This document shows, in pieces, positions 46,208 to 58,087 of a stretch of 64,000 bases of DNA (positions are counted from its first letter, which is position 1; each line of letters opens with the position of its first letter). Source of the stretch: Flavobacteriales bacterium (GTDB taxonomy: Bacteria > Bacteroidota > Bacteroidia > Flavobacteriales_D > Crocinitomicaceae); NCBI GenBank assembly GCA_018883325.1, contig VEQH01000001.1:62001-126000 (forward strand), written 5' to 3'. Made by a program: the position numbers and the translations under genes. The notes under the pieces were generated by a model, which searched no databases, was not told where the DNA came from, and was given only the letters and a program-made list of their open reading frames with translations.

Positions 46208-47248
46208 ATGAAACCTTCAACACTTATTGCTGGTCCGTGTAGCGCTGAAACAAGAGAACAAGTTTTAAAAACGGCAGAAGGATTAAGCCAAATTCCGCTT
46301 GATTATTTTCGTGCTGGTATTTGGAAACCAAGAACTCGTCCTGGAGAATTTGAAGGCATTGGTGATGCTGCAATTCCTTGGATGCAGGAAGTTAAGGCTA
46401 AATTCGGTTTGAAAATTTCCACAGAAGTTGCAAAAGCGGAACATGTTGAGGCAGTTTTAAGAGCTGGTTTTGATATGATTTGGATTGGAGCTCGTTCAAC
46501 TGCAAATCCATTTACTGTTCAAGAAATTGCAGACGCATTGCAAGGTGTAGATATTCCTGTGATGGTGAAAAACCCAACTAATCCTGACTTAAAATTGTGG
46601 ATTGGGGCAATTGAAAGGGTTCAAAAAGCAGGTATTAAGGAAATTACTGCCATTCACAGAGGTTTTTCTGTTTATGAAAAAACACTTTATAGAAACAATC
46701 CAAACTGGCAAATTCCAATTGATTTAAAACAAGAACTACCAACGATTCCTTTAATTTGTGACCCTTCACACATCGGAGGAAGAGATTATTTATTATTGGA
46801 AATCGCACAAAGAGCATTCGATTTAAAGTACGATGGTTTGATGATTGAAACGCATTGTTCGCCAAAAGATGCTTGGACAGATGCTAAACAACAAATTACT
46901 CCAGTAGAACTTTCCAAGCTTTTAAATGCTTTGAAAATTCGTGGAAGACAGGAAATTGAAGAGGAAGAAATCCTAAACTTAAGATCTCAATTAACTTCAA
47001 AAGACGAAGAAATAATCCGACTTCTAAGAGAAAGAATGGAGGTTTCTGGCTTAATTGGAGCGTATAAAAAACAGCATAACATTGCAATTCTTCAAAACAA
47101 TCAATGGGAAGAATCCTTGCGAAAGAACCTTGACAGAGCAAAAAATGCTGACCTTTCACCTCAATTTTCAAATGATTTGTTTCGCTTAATACACCAAGAA
47201 TCAATTCGCATTCAAGCAGAAATTCTTTCAGAAAAGAAAAATGAATAA
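46208..47248 (+). CDS. Bifunctional DAHP synthase / chorismate mutase
   Basis: A 346-residue fusion. Residues 1-245 are a type I-beta 3-deoxy-7-phosphoheptulonate synthase (LIAGPCSAETREQVL, FRAGIWKPRTRPGEFEGIG, WIGARSTANPF, VMVKNPTNPDLKLWIGA, CDPSHIGGRDYLLLEIAQRA, MIETHCSPKDAWTDAKQQ). Residues about 262-346 are an AroQ chorismate mutase (LRSQLTSKDEEIIRLLRERMEVSGLIGAYKKQHNI). It condenses PEP with erythrose 4-phosphate at the start of the shikimate pathway and converts chorismate to prephenate towards Phe/Tyr. The two activities in one chain allow feedback through the mutase domain. It overlaps aroA by 8 bases, so these genes form an aromatic-amino-acid operon. Confidence 0.93.
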   Translation: MKPSTLIAGPCSAETREQVLKTAEGLSQIPLDYFRAGIWKPRTRPGEFEGIGDAAIPWMQEVKAKFGLKISTEVAKAEHVEAVLRAGFDMIWIGARSTANPFTVQEIADALQGVDIPVMVKNPTNPDLKLWIGAIERVQKAGIKEITAIHRGFSVYEKTLYRNNPNWQIPIDLKQELPTIPLICDPSHIGGRDYLLLEIAQRAFDLKYDGLMIETHCSPKDAWTDAKQQITPVELSKLLNALKIRGRQEIEEEEILNLRSQLTSKDEEIIRLLRERMEVSGLIGAYKKQHNIAILQNNQWEESLRKNLDRAKNADLSPQFSNDLFRLIHQESIRIQAEILSEKKNE

Positions 47249-48509
47249 AACTATTTTTCCATTCAATTATCAAGGGCAACTGAATGTAAATAGTTCCAAA
47301 AGCTATGCGCAAAGAGCTTTTATCTTAAGTCTCTTGGCGACAAACGAATCAATTATATATAATTCAGATAAATCAAAAGATGTACTTGCTATCCAAAATT
47401 GTATTCGGCAATTAGGTTCAGAAATCATCCCTTTAGAAAAAGGACTTAAAATAATTCCTCCCGCAAGAAAAAAAATAGAATCGGTAACTTTGAATGTTGG
47501 AGAATCTGGATTAGCCTTACGAATGTTAGGGATTGTTGCTACTTTATTTTCCTCAAAAGTTCAACTTATAGGAGAAGGTTCAATTTTAAACCGTTCTCAA
47601 AAACAACTAATTGAAATATTGGAACAGTTAGGTTTTTTAGTGACACATCAAAACTATAAACTACCAATAAAAATTGAAGGACAAATTAGGAACCAAAACT
47701 TAGTTATAGATGCGAGTGAAGGTTCGCAAGTTATTAGTGGGCTTTTAATCACTCTGCCCTTACTCAATAAATCGTCAAAAATTGAACTAAAAAATATTAC
47801 TAGCCTACCCTATTTGGAAATGACGAGTTCAATTATGGCAAATTTTGGTGTTTCTATCTCTCAAGAATTTAACAAAACGCTTTCATTTGAAGGCAATCAA
47901 GCTTATAAACCAAGTCTTTATACAATTGAAGGTGACTGGAGTGGTGCTGCAAATCATTTGGTTGGAGCGGCAATTTCAGGAAATATTAAGTTAATTGGAC
48001 TTAATTCAAAATCAAAGCAGGCAGATGCAGTGGTGCTTTCTGTTCTGCAAGAATTTGGTGCTGAACTAAAAATATATGAAACAATTGAAGGAGCTGAAAT
48101 TATTAAAGTAAATGAAAAACAAATCAAGAAATCCTTTGAAGTTGATTTAACAAACGCACCCGATTTATTTCCTATTCTTTCCATTTTGGCCTGTGCAGCA
48201 ATGGGTAAATCAACTTTAATTGGAACGAATCGATTATTGAACAAAGAGTCTAATCGATTGCAAGCAATATCTTCAATGTTGGATTCATTTTCTGTTAATT
48301 ATGAAATCGGTGATAATTCAATTTCAATAAATGGATCTGGAAGCATACAACCAACTCAAACTATAAATACTTACAATGACCATCGAATTGCAATGGCCGC
48401 TACTATTGCTGCTTGCTTGAGTAAAAATCCAATTGAATTAACTGAACCAAGTTGTGTAGAAAAATCATACCCTAATTTCTTCAGAGATATTGAAAAGTTA
48501 ACAAATTAA
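47241..48509 (+). CDS. aroA: 3-phosphoshikimate 1-carboxyvinyltransferase (EPSP synthase)
   Basis: A 422-residue enzyme joining PEP to shikimate 3-phosphate in the sixth shikimate step. Landmarks are NVNSSKSYAQRAFILSLLAT (substrate lysine/serine near the start), VGESGLALRMLGIVA (in place of the usual GNSGT, still with the Arg), DASEGSQVISGLLITLPLL, EGDWSGAANHLVGAAI, DLTNAPDLFPILSILACAA and YNDHRIAMAATIAACL. The GESGLAL version of the PEP-site loop is common in Bacteroidota. The ATG lies inside the end of the DAHP synthase gene (8-base overlap). The convergent regulator gene ends 8 bases after the stop. Confidence 0.92.
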   Translation: MNKTIFPFNYQGQLNVNSSKSYAQRAFILSLLATNESIIYNSDKSKDVLAIQNCIRQLGSEIIPLEKGLKIIPPARKKIESVTLNVGESGLALRMLGIVATLFSSKVQLIGEGSILNRSQKQLIEILEQLGFLVTHQNYKLPIKIEGQIRNQNLVIDASEGSQVISGLLITLPLLNKSSKIELKNITSLPYLEMTSSIMANFGVSISQEFNKTLSFEGNQAYKPSLYTIEGDWSGAANHLVGAAISGNIKLIGLNSKSKQADAVVLSVLQEFGAELKIYETIEGAEIIKVNEKQIKKSFEVDLTNAPDLFPILSILACAAMGKSTLIGTNRLLNKESNRLQAISSMLDSFSVNYEIGDNSISINGSGSIQPTQTINTYNDHRIAMAATIAACLSKNPIELTEPSCVEKSYPNFFRDIEKLTN

Positions 48510-48517
48510 AAACAACT

Positions 48518-49153
48518 TTAAAGTTGTAGGTTTACCAAGTATTCATCCAAACTATCCAATTGAGAAAGACCAATCTTATTTTTGATTTTATTTTTGTAAA
48601 CTCGAACTGTACCGTCGGTAATACCTTCTAGAATAGCAATCTCTTTAGATGGTGTATTTTGTCTAAAATAATTACATAAACCAATTTCTTGTTCCGTTAG
48701 CAAAGGATGTTTATTTCTCAAAATATTATCAAATGCTAATTTATCAACCTCCACATTTTCATTTGAACCCTTAATTGACTTTGAATTTTTGCTACTATTA
48801 ATTTCTTCAATTTTTGACTTTAATTTCTCAATTAAAACAGAATAATCACTCTCTGAAGTAAGTTTTGAGTCTTTGATTTCTTTAATAAAGCTATTTTCAA
48901 ACTCCATATACTTTTGTAGTAAATGCTTCAATTCCTTAATTTCTTTTTCCTTGTTTTGAAGAGATTCATTTAGTTTCACTTCATTTTGAGAACTTTTAAT
49001 TTGAGATTTTCTAATACTGCGTTTTTTTGCAGCATTTATTATATTCCTTCTTCTTATCAAAATATATGATAGAATAATTAAGGATGAAATTGAAAAGAAA
49101 AAAGATAAAAATGTGAACAATTCAAACACACTAAACGATATAACATTTGCCAT
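48518..49153 (-). CDS. Membrane-anchored coiled-coil protein with LuxR-type HTH
   Basis: A 211-residue protein. One membrane segment lies at the start (FELFTFLSFFFSISSLIILSYIL, about residues 10-32), followed by a basic stop (RRRNIINAAKKRSIRKS). Residues about 45-125 are a charged coiled coil (NESLQNKEKEIKELKHLLQKY, VLIEKLKSKIEEINSS). A GerE/LuxR-type helix-turn-helix fills the C-terminus (LTEQEIGLCNYFRQN, SKEIAILEGITDGTVRVYKNKIKNKIGL). There is no receiver or ligand domain. It resembles the output part of Bacteroidota TPR-HTH membrane regulators without the TPR part. Signals and targets are unknown. It lies downstream of rpoC but has a 289-base gap and a terminator ahead of it. Confidence 0.75.
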   Translation of the reverse strand: MANVISFSVFELFTFLSFFFSISSLIILSYILIRRRNIINAAKKRSIRKSQIKSSQNEVKLNESLQNKEKEIKELKHLLQKYMEFENSFIKEIKDSKLTSESDYSVLIEKLKSKIEEINSSKNSKSIKGSNENVEVDKLAFDNILRNKHPLLTEQEIGLCNYFRQNTPSKEIAILEGITDGTVRVYKNKIKNKIGLSQLDSLDEYLVNLQL

Positions 49154-49393
49154 TTTCTCTGGATTTAAACTACTTTCTTGGTTTTTTAATTACGTTGAAA
49201 AAAGCTATGCTAACACTGTTTGTTGATTTTTTTTGAATTTTAATTAAGTTAAAGATAATACAAAAAATCATAAATGGTCTTTGAAAAAACACTTAATTCT
49301 TCATTAAAACTTACTCAATTAGTTTTCAAAGTATTACGAAACAATAAAAAATTGCATTATAAAAAATTCTATTGAAAAGATTTTCATTCAAAC

Positions 49394-49421
49394 AAAAAGC
49401 CCAACCTTTCGATTGAGCTTT
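49394..49421 (-). terminator. Rho-independent terminator of the rpoBC operon
   Basis: On the minus strand the arms AAGCTCAA and TTGGGCTT (one G-U pair) enclose an 8-base loop and are followed by a T-tract, about 22 bases after the rpoC stop. Confidence 0.82.
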
Positions 49422-49442
49422 CATGTTTAAATTATAGTTTTG

Positions 49443-52400
49443 TTATGCTTCCACTAATTCATCATAAGCTTCTTGTGAACCTACAATCATTTTTTGGAAT
49501 TCACGAACACCTGTACCAGCAGGAATTAAATGTCCAACGATAACGTTTTCTTTTAATCCTTGTAAGTGATCTTCTTTTCCTGAAATGGCAGCCTCATTCA
49601 ATACTTTAGTTGTCTCCTGGAAGGAAGCAGCTGAAATAAATGATTGAGTTTGAAGTGAAGCACGTGTGATACCTTGTAATAATGGAGTTGAAGTTGCAGG
49701 AATTGCTTCTCTCGCTTCCACTAATTTTTTGTCCTCACGTTTCAATCTTGAATTTTCGTCACGTAAACGTCTTACTGATACTAATTGTCCTTTTTTCAAT
49801 TCAGTTGAATCACCAGCATCTTTAACGAACATCATTCCATAAAGTGCATCGTTTTCTTCCATAATGTCTGCTTTATGAACTGATTGGCCTTCTAGGAAAC
49901 GTGTATCTCCAGAGTCAATAATTTCAGCTTTCAACATCATTTGACGAACAATTACCTCAAAATGTTTATCGTTAATTTTTACCCCTTGTAAACGGTAAAC
50001 CTCTTGGATCTCATTTACAATGTATTCTTGAACTTTAGTTGGACCTTCAATATTCAAAATGTCGTTTGGAGTGATTGCACCATCAGATAATGGTTGACCA
50101 GCTCTTACAAAGTCATTTTGCTGTACCAAGATGTGTTTTGACAATGATACCAAATATTTTCTCACTTCACCTAACTTAGATGTTATGATAATTTCTCTGT
50201 TACCACGTTTAATTGCTCCAAATGAAGCAGTTCCGTCAATTTCAGAAACTACAGCAGGATTTGAAGGGTTACGTGCTTCGAATAATTCAGTTACACGTGG
50301 AAGACCTCCAGTGATATCCCCTGTTTTACCTGCTAGTCTTGGAATTTTAACCAAGATTTCACCAGCTTCTAAAGAATCACCTTCATTTACAGAAATATGT
50401 GCATTTACTGGAATAGAATATTCACGTAATTTCTCTTTCGTTTTAGGATCGATAATGTGAATTGCAGGGCTTTTCTTTTTATCTCTCGTTTCGATAATTA
50501 CTTTTTCAGTAAATCCTGTTTGCTCATCGACTTCTTCACGGAAAGTAATATTTTCAATAATGTTATCAAAAACAACTTTTCCTGAAACTTCAGCAACGAT
50601 TAACGCATTGTATGGATCCCACTTACAAATAACATCACCTTTTTTGACTTTAGAATTTGGAGTAACAACTAACTCAGAACCGTAAGGTACATTTGCTGTC
50701 ATCACAGTAATTCCTGTTTTCTCATCAGTGATTTTTAATTCAGCTGAACGTCCAACAACAATAACTTTAGTTGTACCATCTGAATTTGTTTTCTCAATTG
50801 TTCTTAATTCGTCGATTTCGATTTTACCATTTGCTTTCGCTTTCAAGTCAGAGATATCAGCAATATTCGAAGCTGTACCACCCACGTGGAATGTACGAAG
50901 TGTTAACTGTGTTCCTGGCTCACCAATTGATTGAGCTGCAACTACACCAACAGCATCACCGCGTTGTGCTAATCTGTGATTAGAAAGGTTACGTCCATAA
51001 CATTTTGAACAAACTCCTCTTCTCATTTCACACGTTAATACTGAACGAATTTCTACTTCATCAATTCCTGATTTCTCGATAATTTTTGCAACATCCTCAG
51101 TAATTAATTCACCAGCAGCAACAACAAGTGTTTCAGAATCTGGAAGATAAACATCATGTACAGACGTTCTACCTAAAATACGATCGTATAAAGGTTCAAC
51201 AATCTCATCATTTTTCTTCAATGCTGTAGCAACAATTCCTCTTAATGTTCCACAATCGTTAGAATTGATAACAACATCTTGAGCAACGTCAACCAAACGA
51301 CGTGTTAAGTAACCTGCATCAGCTGTTTTTAAGGCTGTATCCGCCAAACCTTTACGCGCACCGTGAGTAGAAATAAAGTACTCTAAAATCGATAATCCCT
51401 CTTTAAAGTTAGATAAAATCGGATTTTCAATAATTTCTTGAACTGATGCACCAGATTTTTGTGGTTTCGCCATCAATCCACGCATACCAGATAACTGACG
51501 AATTTGTTCTTTAGATCCACGAGCTCCAGAGTCAAACATCATATAAATTGAGTTGAATCCTTGACGGTCAGATTTCAATTGATCCATCAATGTTGCAGTT
51601 AATCTTGAATTTGTATGCGTCCAAATATCAATGATTTGGTTGTAACGCTCGTTGTTCGTAATAAGACCCATATTATAGTTCATCATTACTTCTTTAACGT
51701 CGCCATCAGCTTTAAGAACTAATTGTTCTTTTTCTTTCGGAATGATAATGTCATCAAGATTGAAAGATAAACCTCCTCTAAATGCCATTTCATAACCTAA
51801 ACCTTTGATATCGTCTAAGAATTGAGCTGTGCGAGAAGTTCCACACACTTTCAATACTTCACCGATAATATCTCTAAGTGCTTTTTTAGTCAATACATCA
51901 TTGATGTAACCAACTTCTCTTGGCACTTTTTCGTTGAATAAAACACGTCCACAAGTTGTTTCAATGATCATTAATTCAGGAATACCTTCTTTGTTTAGAT
52001 CGTAAGATTTAACTTTGATGTGTGCGTGTAAGTCTAATTTTTTTTCGTTGTAAGCAATAATTACCTCAGTTGGAGAATAAAAAATACTTCCTTCACCTTT
52101 AACGATTTCTGTTTCCGTTGATTTCTTACCTTTAGTAATATAGTATAAACCTAATACCATGTCTTGAGAAGGTACAGCAATCGGTGCACCATTAGCAGGA
52201 TTCAAGATATTATGAGAAGCTAACATTAACATTTGAGCTTCCAAAATTGCAGCGTTACCTAAAGGTAAATGCACCGCCATTTGGTCACCATCGAAATCGG
52301 CGTTGAATGCCGTCGTTACAAGTGGATGTAAACGAATCGCTTTTCCTTCAATTAATTTAGGCTGGAATGCTTGAATACCAAGTCTGTGTAATGTAGGAGC

Positions 52401-53732
52401 ACGGTTAAGTAAAACTGGATGTCCTTTTAATACATTTTCTAAGATATCCCAAACTACAGGCTCTTTGCGATCAACGATTTTCTTTGCAGATTTTACCGTT
52501 TTAACGATACCACGTTCAATCATTTTACGAATGATAAACGGTTTGTATAGCTCAGCAGCCATATCTTTTGGTAAACCACATTCGTGTAATTTCAAATCTG
52601 GTCCAACAACAATTACCGAACGTGCTGAATAATCCACACGTTTACCTAATAAGTTTTGACGGAAACGACCTTGTTTACCTTTTAATGAATCTGAAAGTGA
52701 TTTTAAAGCTCTATTTGATTCAGTTTTAACAGCACTTGATTTTCTTGAGTTATCAAACAATGAATCAACTGACTCTTGCAACATACGTTTCTCATTACGC
52801 AAGATAACTTCCGGTGCTTTGATTTCAATTAATCTTTTCAAACGGTTATTACGAATAATTACACGTCTGTACAAGTCGTTCAAATCTGAAGTTGCGAAAC
52901 GTCCACCATCAAGAGGAACTAAAGGACGCAATTCAGGTGGAATAACAGGAACAACCTTAACAATCATCCATTCTGGACGGTTGTCAATACGCGTTTGAGA
53001 ATCCTTCATTGCTTCCACAACTTGTAATCTTTTTAACGCTTCGTGTTTTCTTTGAACCGATGTTTCATGTTCTGCTTGATCTCTCAATGCATAAGATAAA
53101 TCTTCTAAGTTCAAACCTTTAAGCAAATCATAAAGTGCTTCTGCACCCATTTTAGCGATGAACTTATTTGGGTCAGAATCATCTAAATATTGATTATCCT
53201 TCATTGCAGGATTATCGATAATATCTAAATATTCTTCCTCAGATAAAAAGTCCATTTTTTTCAAATCTAAACCTTCTACTTCAGCAGTTGCTCCAACTTG
53301 GATTACAACATAACGCTCGTAATAGATGATTTGATCTAATTTTTTAGTTGGTAAACCTAACAAATAACCAATTTTGTTTGGTAATGAACGGAAATACCAG
53401 ATATGTGCAACTGGAACAACAAGAGAAATGTGTCCCATGCGCTCTCTACGAACTTTCTTTTCAGTAACTTCTACACCACAACGGTCACAAACGATTCCTT
53501 TGTATCGAATTCTTTTGTATTTTCCACAGTGACATTCGTAATCTTTAACAGGTCCAAAAATTCTTTCACAAAATAAACCGTCACGTTCAGGTTTATAAGT
53601 TCTGTAATTAATAGTTTCCGGTTTCAAAACTTCACCACTTGAGTTCTCCAGAATTACTTCTGGAGAAGCCAATGAAATGGTAATTTTATTGAAGCTACTT
53701 TGTTTTTTTGGTGTTTCTTTTTTGAAAGCCAT
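49443..53732 (-). CDS. rpoC: DNA-directed RNA polymerase subunit beta'
   Basis: A 1429-residue subunit. The N-terminal zinc site is complete ([21 protein letters not shown]), followed by the clamp and lid segments ([18 protein letters not shown]), the catalytic magnesium loop [12 protein letters not shown], the bridge/trigger region ([46 protein letters not shown]) and the second zinc cluster ([16 protein letters not shown]). The C-terminus ends [11 protein letters not shown]. The length is normal for Bacteroidota. It follows rpoB by 30 bases in the same operon and ends at a terminator. Confidence 0.98.
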   Translation of the reverse strand: MAFKKETPKKQSSFNKITISLASPEVILENSSGEVLKPETINYRTYKPERDGLFCERIFGPVKDYECHCGKYKRIRYKGIVCDRCGVEVTEKKVRRERMGHISLVVPVAHIWYFRSLPNKIGYLLGLPTKKLDQIIYYERYVVIQVGATAEVEGLDLKKMDFLSEEEYLDIIDNPAMKDNQYLDDSDPNKFIAKMGAEALYDLLKGLNLEDLSYALRDQAEHETSVQRKHEALKRLQVVEAMKDSQTRIDNRPEWMIVKVVPVIPPELRPLVPLDGGRFATSDLNDLYRRVIIRNNRLKRLIEIKAPEVILRNEKRMLQESVDSLFDNSRKSSAVKTESNRALKSLSDSLKGKQGRFRQNLLGKRVDYSARSVIVVGPDLKLHECGLPKDMAAELYKPFIIRKMIERGIVKTVKSAKKIVDRKEPVVWDILENVLKGHPVLLNRAPTLHRLGIQAFQPKLIEGKAIRLHPLVTTAFNADFDGDQMAVHLPLGNAAILEAQMLMLASHNILNPANGAPIAVPSQDMVLGLYYITKGKKSTETEIVKGEGSIFYSPTEVIIAYNEKKLDLHAHIKVKSYDLNKEGIPELMIIETTCGRVLFNEKVPREVGYINDVLTKKALRDIIGEVLKVCGTSRTAQFLDDIKGLGYEMAFRGGLSFNLDDIIIPKEKEQLVLKADGDVKEVMMNYNMGLITNNERYNQIIDIWTHTNSRLTATLMDQLKSDRQGFNSIYMMFDSGARGSKEQIRQLSGMRGLMAKPQKSGASVQEIIENPILSNFKEGLSILEYFISTHGARKGLADTALKTADAGYLTRRLVDVAQDVVINSNDCGTLRGIVATALKKNDEIVEPLYDRILGRTSVHDVYLPDSETLVVAAGELITEDVAKIIEKSGIDEVEIRSVLTCEMRRGVCSKCYGRNLSNHRLAQRGDAVGVVAAQSIGEPGTQLTLRTFHVGGTASNIADISDLKAKANGKIEIDELRTIEKTNSDGTTKVIVVGRSAELKITDEKTGITVMTANVPYGSELVVTPNSKVKKGDVICKWDPYNALIVAEVSGKVVFDNIIENITFREEVDEQTGFTEKVIIETRDKKKSPAIHIIDPKTKEKLREYSIPVNAHISVNEGDSLEAGEILVKIPRLAGKTGDITGGLPRVTELFEARNPSNPAVVSEIDGTASFGAIKRGNREIIITSKLGEVRKYLVSLSKHILVQQNDFVRAGQPLSDGAITPNDILNIEGPTKVQEYIVNEIQEVYRLQGVKINDKHFEVIVRQMMLKAEIIDSGDTRFLEGQSVHKADIMEENDALYGMMFVKDAGDSTELKKGQLVSVRRLRDENSRLKREDKKLVEAREAIPATSTPLLQGITRASLQTQSFISAASFQETTKVLNEAAISGKEDHLQGLKENVIVGHLIPAGTGVREFQKMIVGSQEAYDELVEA

Positions 53733-53762
53733 TTTTTATAACGATTTCGTTTACTAATTCAA

Positions 53763-56700
53763 TTAATCCATGCTTACATTCAAGCAAAGTCCTCTCAACT
53801 CATGTAACAATACATTGAAAGATTCAGGAATTCCTGGTTCAGGAATATTGTCTCCTTTAACGATTGCTTCGTAAGCTTTTGCACGACCAGTTACATCATC
53901 CGATTTAACAGTTAAGATTTCTTGTAGGATATTAGATGCACCAAATGCTTCTAATGCCCAAACCTCCATCTCACCAAATCTTTGACCTCCAAATTGCGCT
54001 TTACCACCCAAAGGCTGTTGCGTAATTAAAGAGTATGGTCCGATTGAACGTGCATGCATTTTATCATCAACCATGTGTGATAATTTCAACATGTAAATTA
54101 CACCAACAGTTGCAGGTTGATCAAAACGTTCACCTGTTCCACCATCATGTAAATATGTTTTACCTGATTTTGGCACACCTGCTTTTGCAGTCCACTCATC
54201 AATTTCGTGAGGTTTAGCACCATCAAAAATTGGGGTTGCAAATTTAACACCTAATTTTTCACCTGCCCATCCAAGAACTGTTTCATAAATCTGACCTAAG
54301 TTCATACGAGATGGTACACCAAGTGGATTCAATACGATATCAACAGGAGTTCCATCAGATAAGAATGGCATATCTTCCGCACGAACGATATTGGCAACAA
54401 TACCTTTATTTCCGTGACGTCCGGCCATTTTATCACCCACTTTTAACTTACGTTTTTTAGCAACATAAACTTTCGCTAATTTCACGATTCCTGCAGGAAG
54501 TTCATCTCCAACTGAAATGTGGAATTTACGACGTTTGTAGTTTCCTAAAATATCATTTGATTTGATGTTAAAGTTGTGGATCAAACGACTGATTAATTGA
54601 TTGATTGCTGTATCAGCAGTCCAATTCAAAGGATTTACGATTGAATAATCTAAAGCGAATAATGCTTTGTGAGTAAATTTCGTTCCTTTTTTAATCAACT
54701 CTTCCTTAAAGTTATTGAAAACTCCAGAAGATTTATTTTCACCTAAAATCAACAATAATTTTTCTACCAATTTTTCTTTCAAATCAGCGAAGTCTTTTTG
54801 GTACTCTGCGTCAATTGTTTCAAGAACTGGTTTATCTTGATTTTTAGATTTTCTATCTTTAATTGCTCTTGAGAACAATTTTTTCTGAATAACTACACCT
54901 CTTAATGACGGTCCTGCTTTTAATGAAGCATCTTTTACATCACCAGCTTTATCACCAAAGATAGCACGTAATAATTTTTCTTCTGGTGAAGGATCAGTTT
55001 CTCCTTTTGGAGTAATTTTTCCAATTAAAATATCACCTTCTTTGATTTCTGCTCCAATTCGGATTAAACCGTTTTCATCAAGATCTTTTGTTGCTTCTTC
55101 ACTTACGTTTGGAATATCTGAAGTTAATTCTTCCATTCCACGTTTAGTGTCACGAACTTCCAAAGAATACTCATCAATGTGAATAGAGGTGAATATATCG
55201 TTACGAACAACTTTTTCTGAAATCACAATCGCATCCTCAAAGTTGTATCCTTTCCAAGGCATGAATGCTACTTTCAAGTTTTGACCAAGAGCTAATTCTC
55301 CTGCTTGTGTTGCATAACCTTCACATAAAACTTGCCCTGCTTCCACTCTATCACCTTTTTTAACAATCGGTTTCAAGTTGATACAAGTACTTTGATTTGT
55401 TTTTTGGAATTTCGTTAATGGATAGCGACTAACCTCACTGTCAAAACTTACAAGTTTATCTTCATCCGTCCAATCATAACGAATTATGATTTCGTTTGCA
55501 TCAACGTATTCAACTACTCCATTTCCTTCTGCATTGATTAATACGCGAGAATCTCTTGCAACTAATCTTTCGATTCCAGTTCCTACAATTGGAGAATTTG
55601 GTCTCAATAATGGAACTGCTTGACGTTGCATGTTAGATCCCATCAAAGCACGGTTGGCATCATCATGCTCCAAGAATGGAATTGAAGATGCTGCAATCGA
55701 TGCAATTTGATTTGCTCCAACATCCATTAAATGTAAATCTTTTGGAGGAAGAACTGGGAAATCACCTTCAAATCTAGCTTTCACTAAATCAGATAAGAAA
55801 TTACCATTGTCATCTATAATCGCATTTGCTTGTGCAATTGTTTTTGAATCTTCTTCTTCAGCTGCTAAATAAATTGGCTCTTCGTGTAAAGCAACTTTAC
55901 CATTTTCAACTTTACGGTAAGGAGTTTCAATGAAACCTAATTTATTCACTTTCGCAAATACACACAAAGAAGAAATCAAACCAATGTTTGGACCTTCCGG
56001 TGTTTCAATCGTACACAAACGACCGTAATGCGTGTAGTGAACGTCACGTACCTCAAATCCTGCTCTTTCTCTAGATAAACCGCCTGGCCCTAGAGCAGAC
56101 AATCTTCTTTTGTGAGTAACCTCAGAAAGTGGATTTGTTTGATCCATAAACTGAGAAAGCTGATTCGTTCCGAAGAATGAATTAATTACGGAAGATAATG
56201 TTTTCGCATTGATCAAGTCAATTGGTGTAAATACTTCATTGTCACGAACATTCATACGCTCACGAATTGTTCTAGCCATACGAGCTAAACCAACACCAAA
56301 TTGAGAATATAATTGCTCACCAACAGTTCTTACACGACGATTTGATAAGTGGTCAATATCATCAATATCTGCTTTTGAATTAATTAATTCAATTAAATAT
56401 TTAATGATTTGAAGGATATCGTTTTTCGTTAAAACTCGAGAATCTTCTGAACTGTCTAAGTTTAATTTTTTATTTAAACGGAAACGTCCAACTTCACCTA
56501 AATCGTAACGAGCATCTGAGAAGAATAATTTGTCAAATACACTTTTCGCCGTTTCATAGTCGGGTGGATCTGCGTTTCTTAATTGACGGTAGATATGTTC
56601 AACCGCTTCTTTTTCAGAGTTAGAAATATCTTTTTGAAGCGTGTTGTAAATAATTGTATAATCAGTAGAATTTGCATCTTCTTTGTGTAAAATCAATGAT

Positions 56701-57572
56701 TTTGCACCAGAATCTAAAATTGCATCTAAGTGATCGTCTGTAATCACAAGTTCTCTATCTAAGATTACTTCATTACGCTCAATAGATACAACCTCTCCAG
56801 TATCTTCATCTACGAAATCCTCAATCCATGTTTTAAGAACTCTTGCAGCTAGACGACGTCCTACTAATTTTTTAAGATTTGCTTTGCTAACCTTAACTTC
56901 ATCAGCAAGACCAAAAATCTCTAAGATATCTTTATCTGTTTCATAACCAATTGCACGGAACAATGTAGTTACAGGTAATTTTTTCTTTCTATCGATGTAT
57001 GCATACATGATGTTATTGATATCAGTAGCAAATTCAATCCAAGAACCTTTAAAAGGAATAATTCTTGCTGAATATAACTTTGTACCATTAGCGTGACGGC
57101 TTTGACCGAAGAAAACACCAGGTGATCTGTGTAATTGAGAAACGATAACACGTTCTGCACCATTTACAACAAATGAACCTTTCGGCGTCATATATGGAAT
57201 TGTACCTAAGTAAACATCCTGAACGATTGTTTCAAAATCCTCATGTTCAGGATCTGTACAATATAATTTCAATTTTGCTTTTAACGGAACGCTATAGGTT
57301 AAACCTCTTTCAATACATTCCTCTATTGAATATCTTGGTGGATCAATAAAATAATCCAAGAATTCTAATACGAATTGATTTCGAGTATCTGTGATAGGAA
57401 AGTTTTCAGCGAAAACTTTGAATAGACCTTCACTATCTCTGTTTTCAGGAGTTGTTTCAAGTTGAAAAAACTCTCTAAATGATTTTAACTGAATCTCCAG
57501 AAAATCTGGGTATTCAAATTGGTTTTTGCTTGAAGCAAAATTAATTCGGGTTGAATTATTTGATGTTGCCAA
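53763..57572 (-). CDS. rpoB: DNA-directed RNA polymerase subunit beta
   Basis: A 1269-residue subunit. Landmarks include the rifampicin-binding region ([53 protein letters not shown]), which shows the usual residues (no resistance substitution is obvious by eye), [27 protein letters not shown], the ATP-proximal [22 protein letters not shown], and [15 protein letters not shown] with the catalytic-site lysines near the end. A terminator-like hairpin lies ahead of the gene after rplL. Together with RpoC it forms the core of RNA polymerase. Confidence 0.98.
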   Translation of the reverse strand: MATSNNSTRINFASSKNQFEYPDFLEIQLKSFREFFQLETTPENRDSEGLFKVFAENFPITDTRNQFVLEFLDYFIDPPRYSIEECIERGLTYSVPLKAKLKLYCTDPEHEDFETIVQDVYLGTIPYMTPKGSFVVNGAERVIVSQLHRSPGVFFGQSRHANGTKLYSARIIPFKGSWIEFATDINNIMYAYIDRKKKLPVTTLFRAIGYETDKDILEIFGLADEVKVSKANLKKLVGRRLAARVLKTWIEDFVDEDTGEVVSIERNEVILDRELVITDDHLDAILDSGAKSLILHKEDANSTDYTIIYNTLQKDISNSEKEAVEHIYRQLRNADPPDYETAKSVFDKLFFSDARYDLGEVGRFRLNKKLNLDSSEDSRVLTKNDILQIIKYLIELINSKADIDDIDHLSNRRVRTVGEQLYSQFGVGLARMARTIRERMNVRDNEVFTPIDLINAKTLSSVINSFFGTNQLSQFMDQTNPLSEVTHKRRLSALGPGGLSRERAGFEVRDVHYTHYGRLCTIETPEGPNIGLISSLCVFAKVNKLGFIETPYRKVENGKVALHEEPIYLAAEEEDSKTIAQANAIIDDNGNFLSDLVKARFEGDFPVLPPKDLHLMDVGANQIASIAASSIPFLEHDDANRALMGSNMQRQAVPLLRPNSPIVGTGIERLVARDSRVLINAEGNGVVEYVDANEIIIRYDWTDEDKLVSFDSEVSRYPLTKFQKTNQSTCINLKPIVKKGDRVEAGQVLCEGYATQAGELALGQNLKVAFMPWKGYNFEDAIVISEKVVRNDIFTSIHIDEYSLEVRDTKRGMEELTSDIPNVSEEATKDLDENGLIRIGAEIKEGDILIGKITPKGETDPSPEEKLLRAIFGDKAGDVKDASLKAGPSLRGVVIQKKLFSRAIKDRKSKNQDKPVLETIDAEYQKDFADLKEKLVEKLLLILGENKSSGVFNNFKEELIKKGTKFTHKALFALDYSIVNPLNWTADTAINQLISRLIHNFNIKSNDILGNYKRRKFHISVGDELPAGIVKLAKVYVAKKRKLKVGDKMAGRHGNKGIVANIVRAEDMPFLSDGTPVDIVLNPLGVPSRMNLGQIYETVLGWAGEKLGVKFATPIFDGAKPHEIDEWTAKAGVPKSGKTYLHDGGTGERFDQPATVGVIYMLKLSHMVDDKMHARSIGPYSLITQQPLGGKAQFGGQRFGEMEVWALEAFGASNILQEILTVKSDDVTGRAKAYEAIVKGDNIPEPGIPESFNVLLHELRGLCLNVSMD

Positions 57573-57621
57573 GGCTTTATTTTTTTAGGTTATTGTATTC
57601 TTTGTAACAAGATAAATGCTT

Positions 57622-57664
57622 AAAAACAGAACAAGGCATCCGCAAAATTGCGATGCCTGTTCTG
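57622..57664 (-). terminator. Terminator-like hairpin between rplL and rpoB (possible attenuator)
   Basis: On the minus strand, 17 bases after rplL, AGAACAGGCATC pairs with GATGCCTTGTTCT with one bulge and a short CGCAA/TTTTGCG top. The hairpin is followed by five T. rpoB begins 50 bases later with no obvious promoter, so complete termination would silence it; partial termination or processing is more likely. Confidence 0.75.
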
Positions 57665-57680
57665 TGTATGAAGAGGTAAA

Positions 57681-58055
57681 TTACTTAACTTCTACTTCTG
57701 CTCCAGCTTCTTCTAGAGACTTTTTAAGCCCTTCAGCTTCGTCTTTAGAAACTCCTTCTTTCAAAACAGAAGGTGCAGCATCAACTAGGTCTTTAGATTC
57801 TTTCAAACCGTTACCTGTTAATTCTTTTACAAGTTTGACAACTGCAAGTTTGTTAGGACCACCAGCTTTAAGAATTACGTTGAATTCTGTTTGCTCTACT
57901 ACTTCTTCAGCAGCAGCAGCTCCACCTGCCATCATAACCGGTGCCGCAGCCGCTGGTTCGATTCCGTATTCATCTTTAAGAATTGTTGCCAACTCATTTA
58001 CTTCTTTAACCGTTAGGTTTACTAATGTTTCTGCAATTTGCTTTAAATCAGCCAT
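57681..58055 (-). CDS. rplL: 50S ribosomal protein L7/L12
   Basis: A 124-residue acidic protein. The N-terminal dimerisation helix pair ([34 protein letters not shown]) is followed by an Ala-rich hinge ([17 protein letters not shown]) and the C-terminal domain ([39 protein letters not shown]). It forms the ribosomal stalk that recruits GTPase factors. It lies 32 bases downstream of rplJ. Confidence 0.98.
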   Translation of the reverse strand: MADLKQIAETLVNLTVKEVNELATILKDEYGIEPAAAAPVMMAGGAAAAEEVVEQTEFNVILKAGGPNKLAVVKLVKELTGNGLKESKDLVDAAPSVLKEGVSKDEAEGLKKSLEEAGAEVEVK

Positions 58056-58087
58056 TTTATTTTATTTTAAAAAGGGTTTAATAATAA

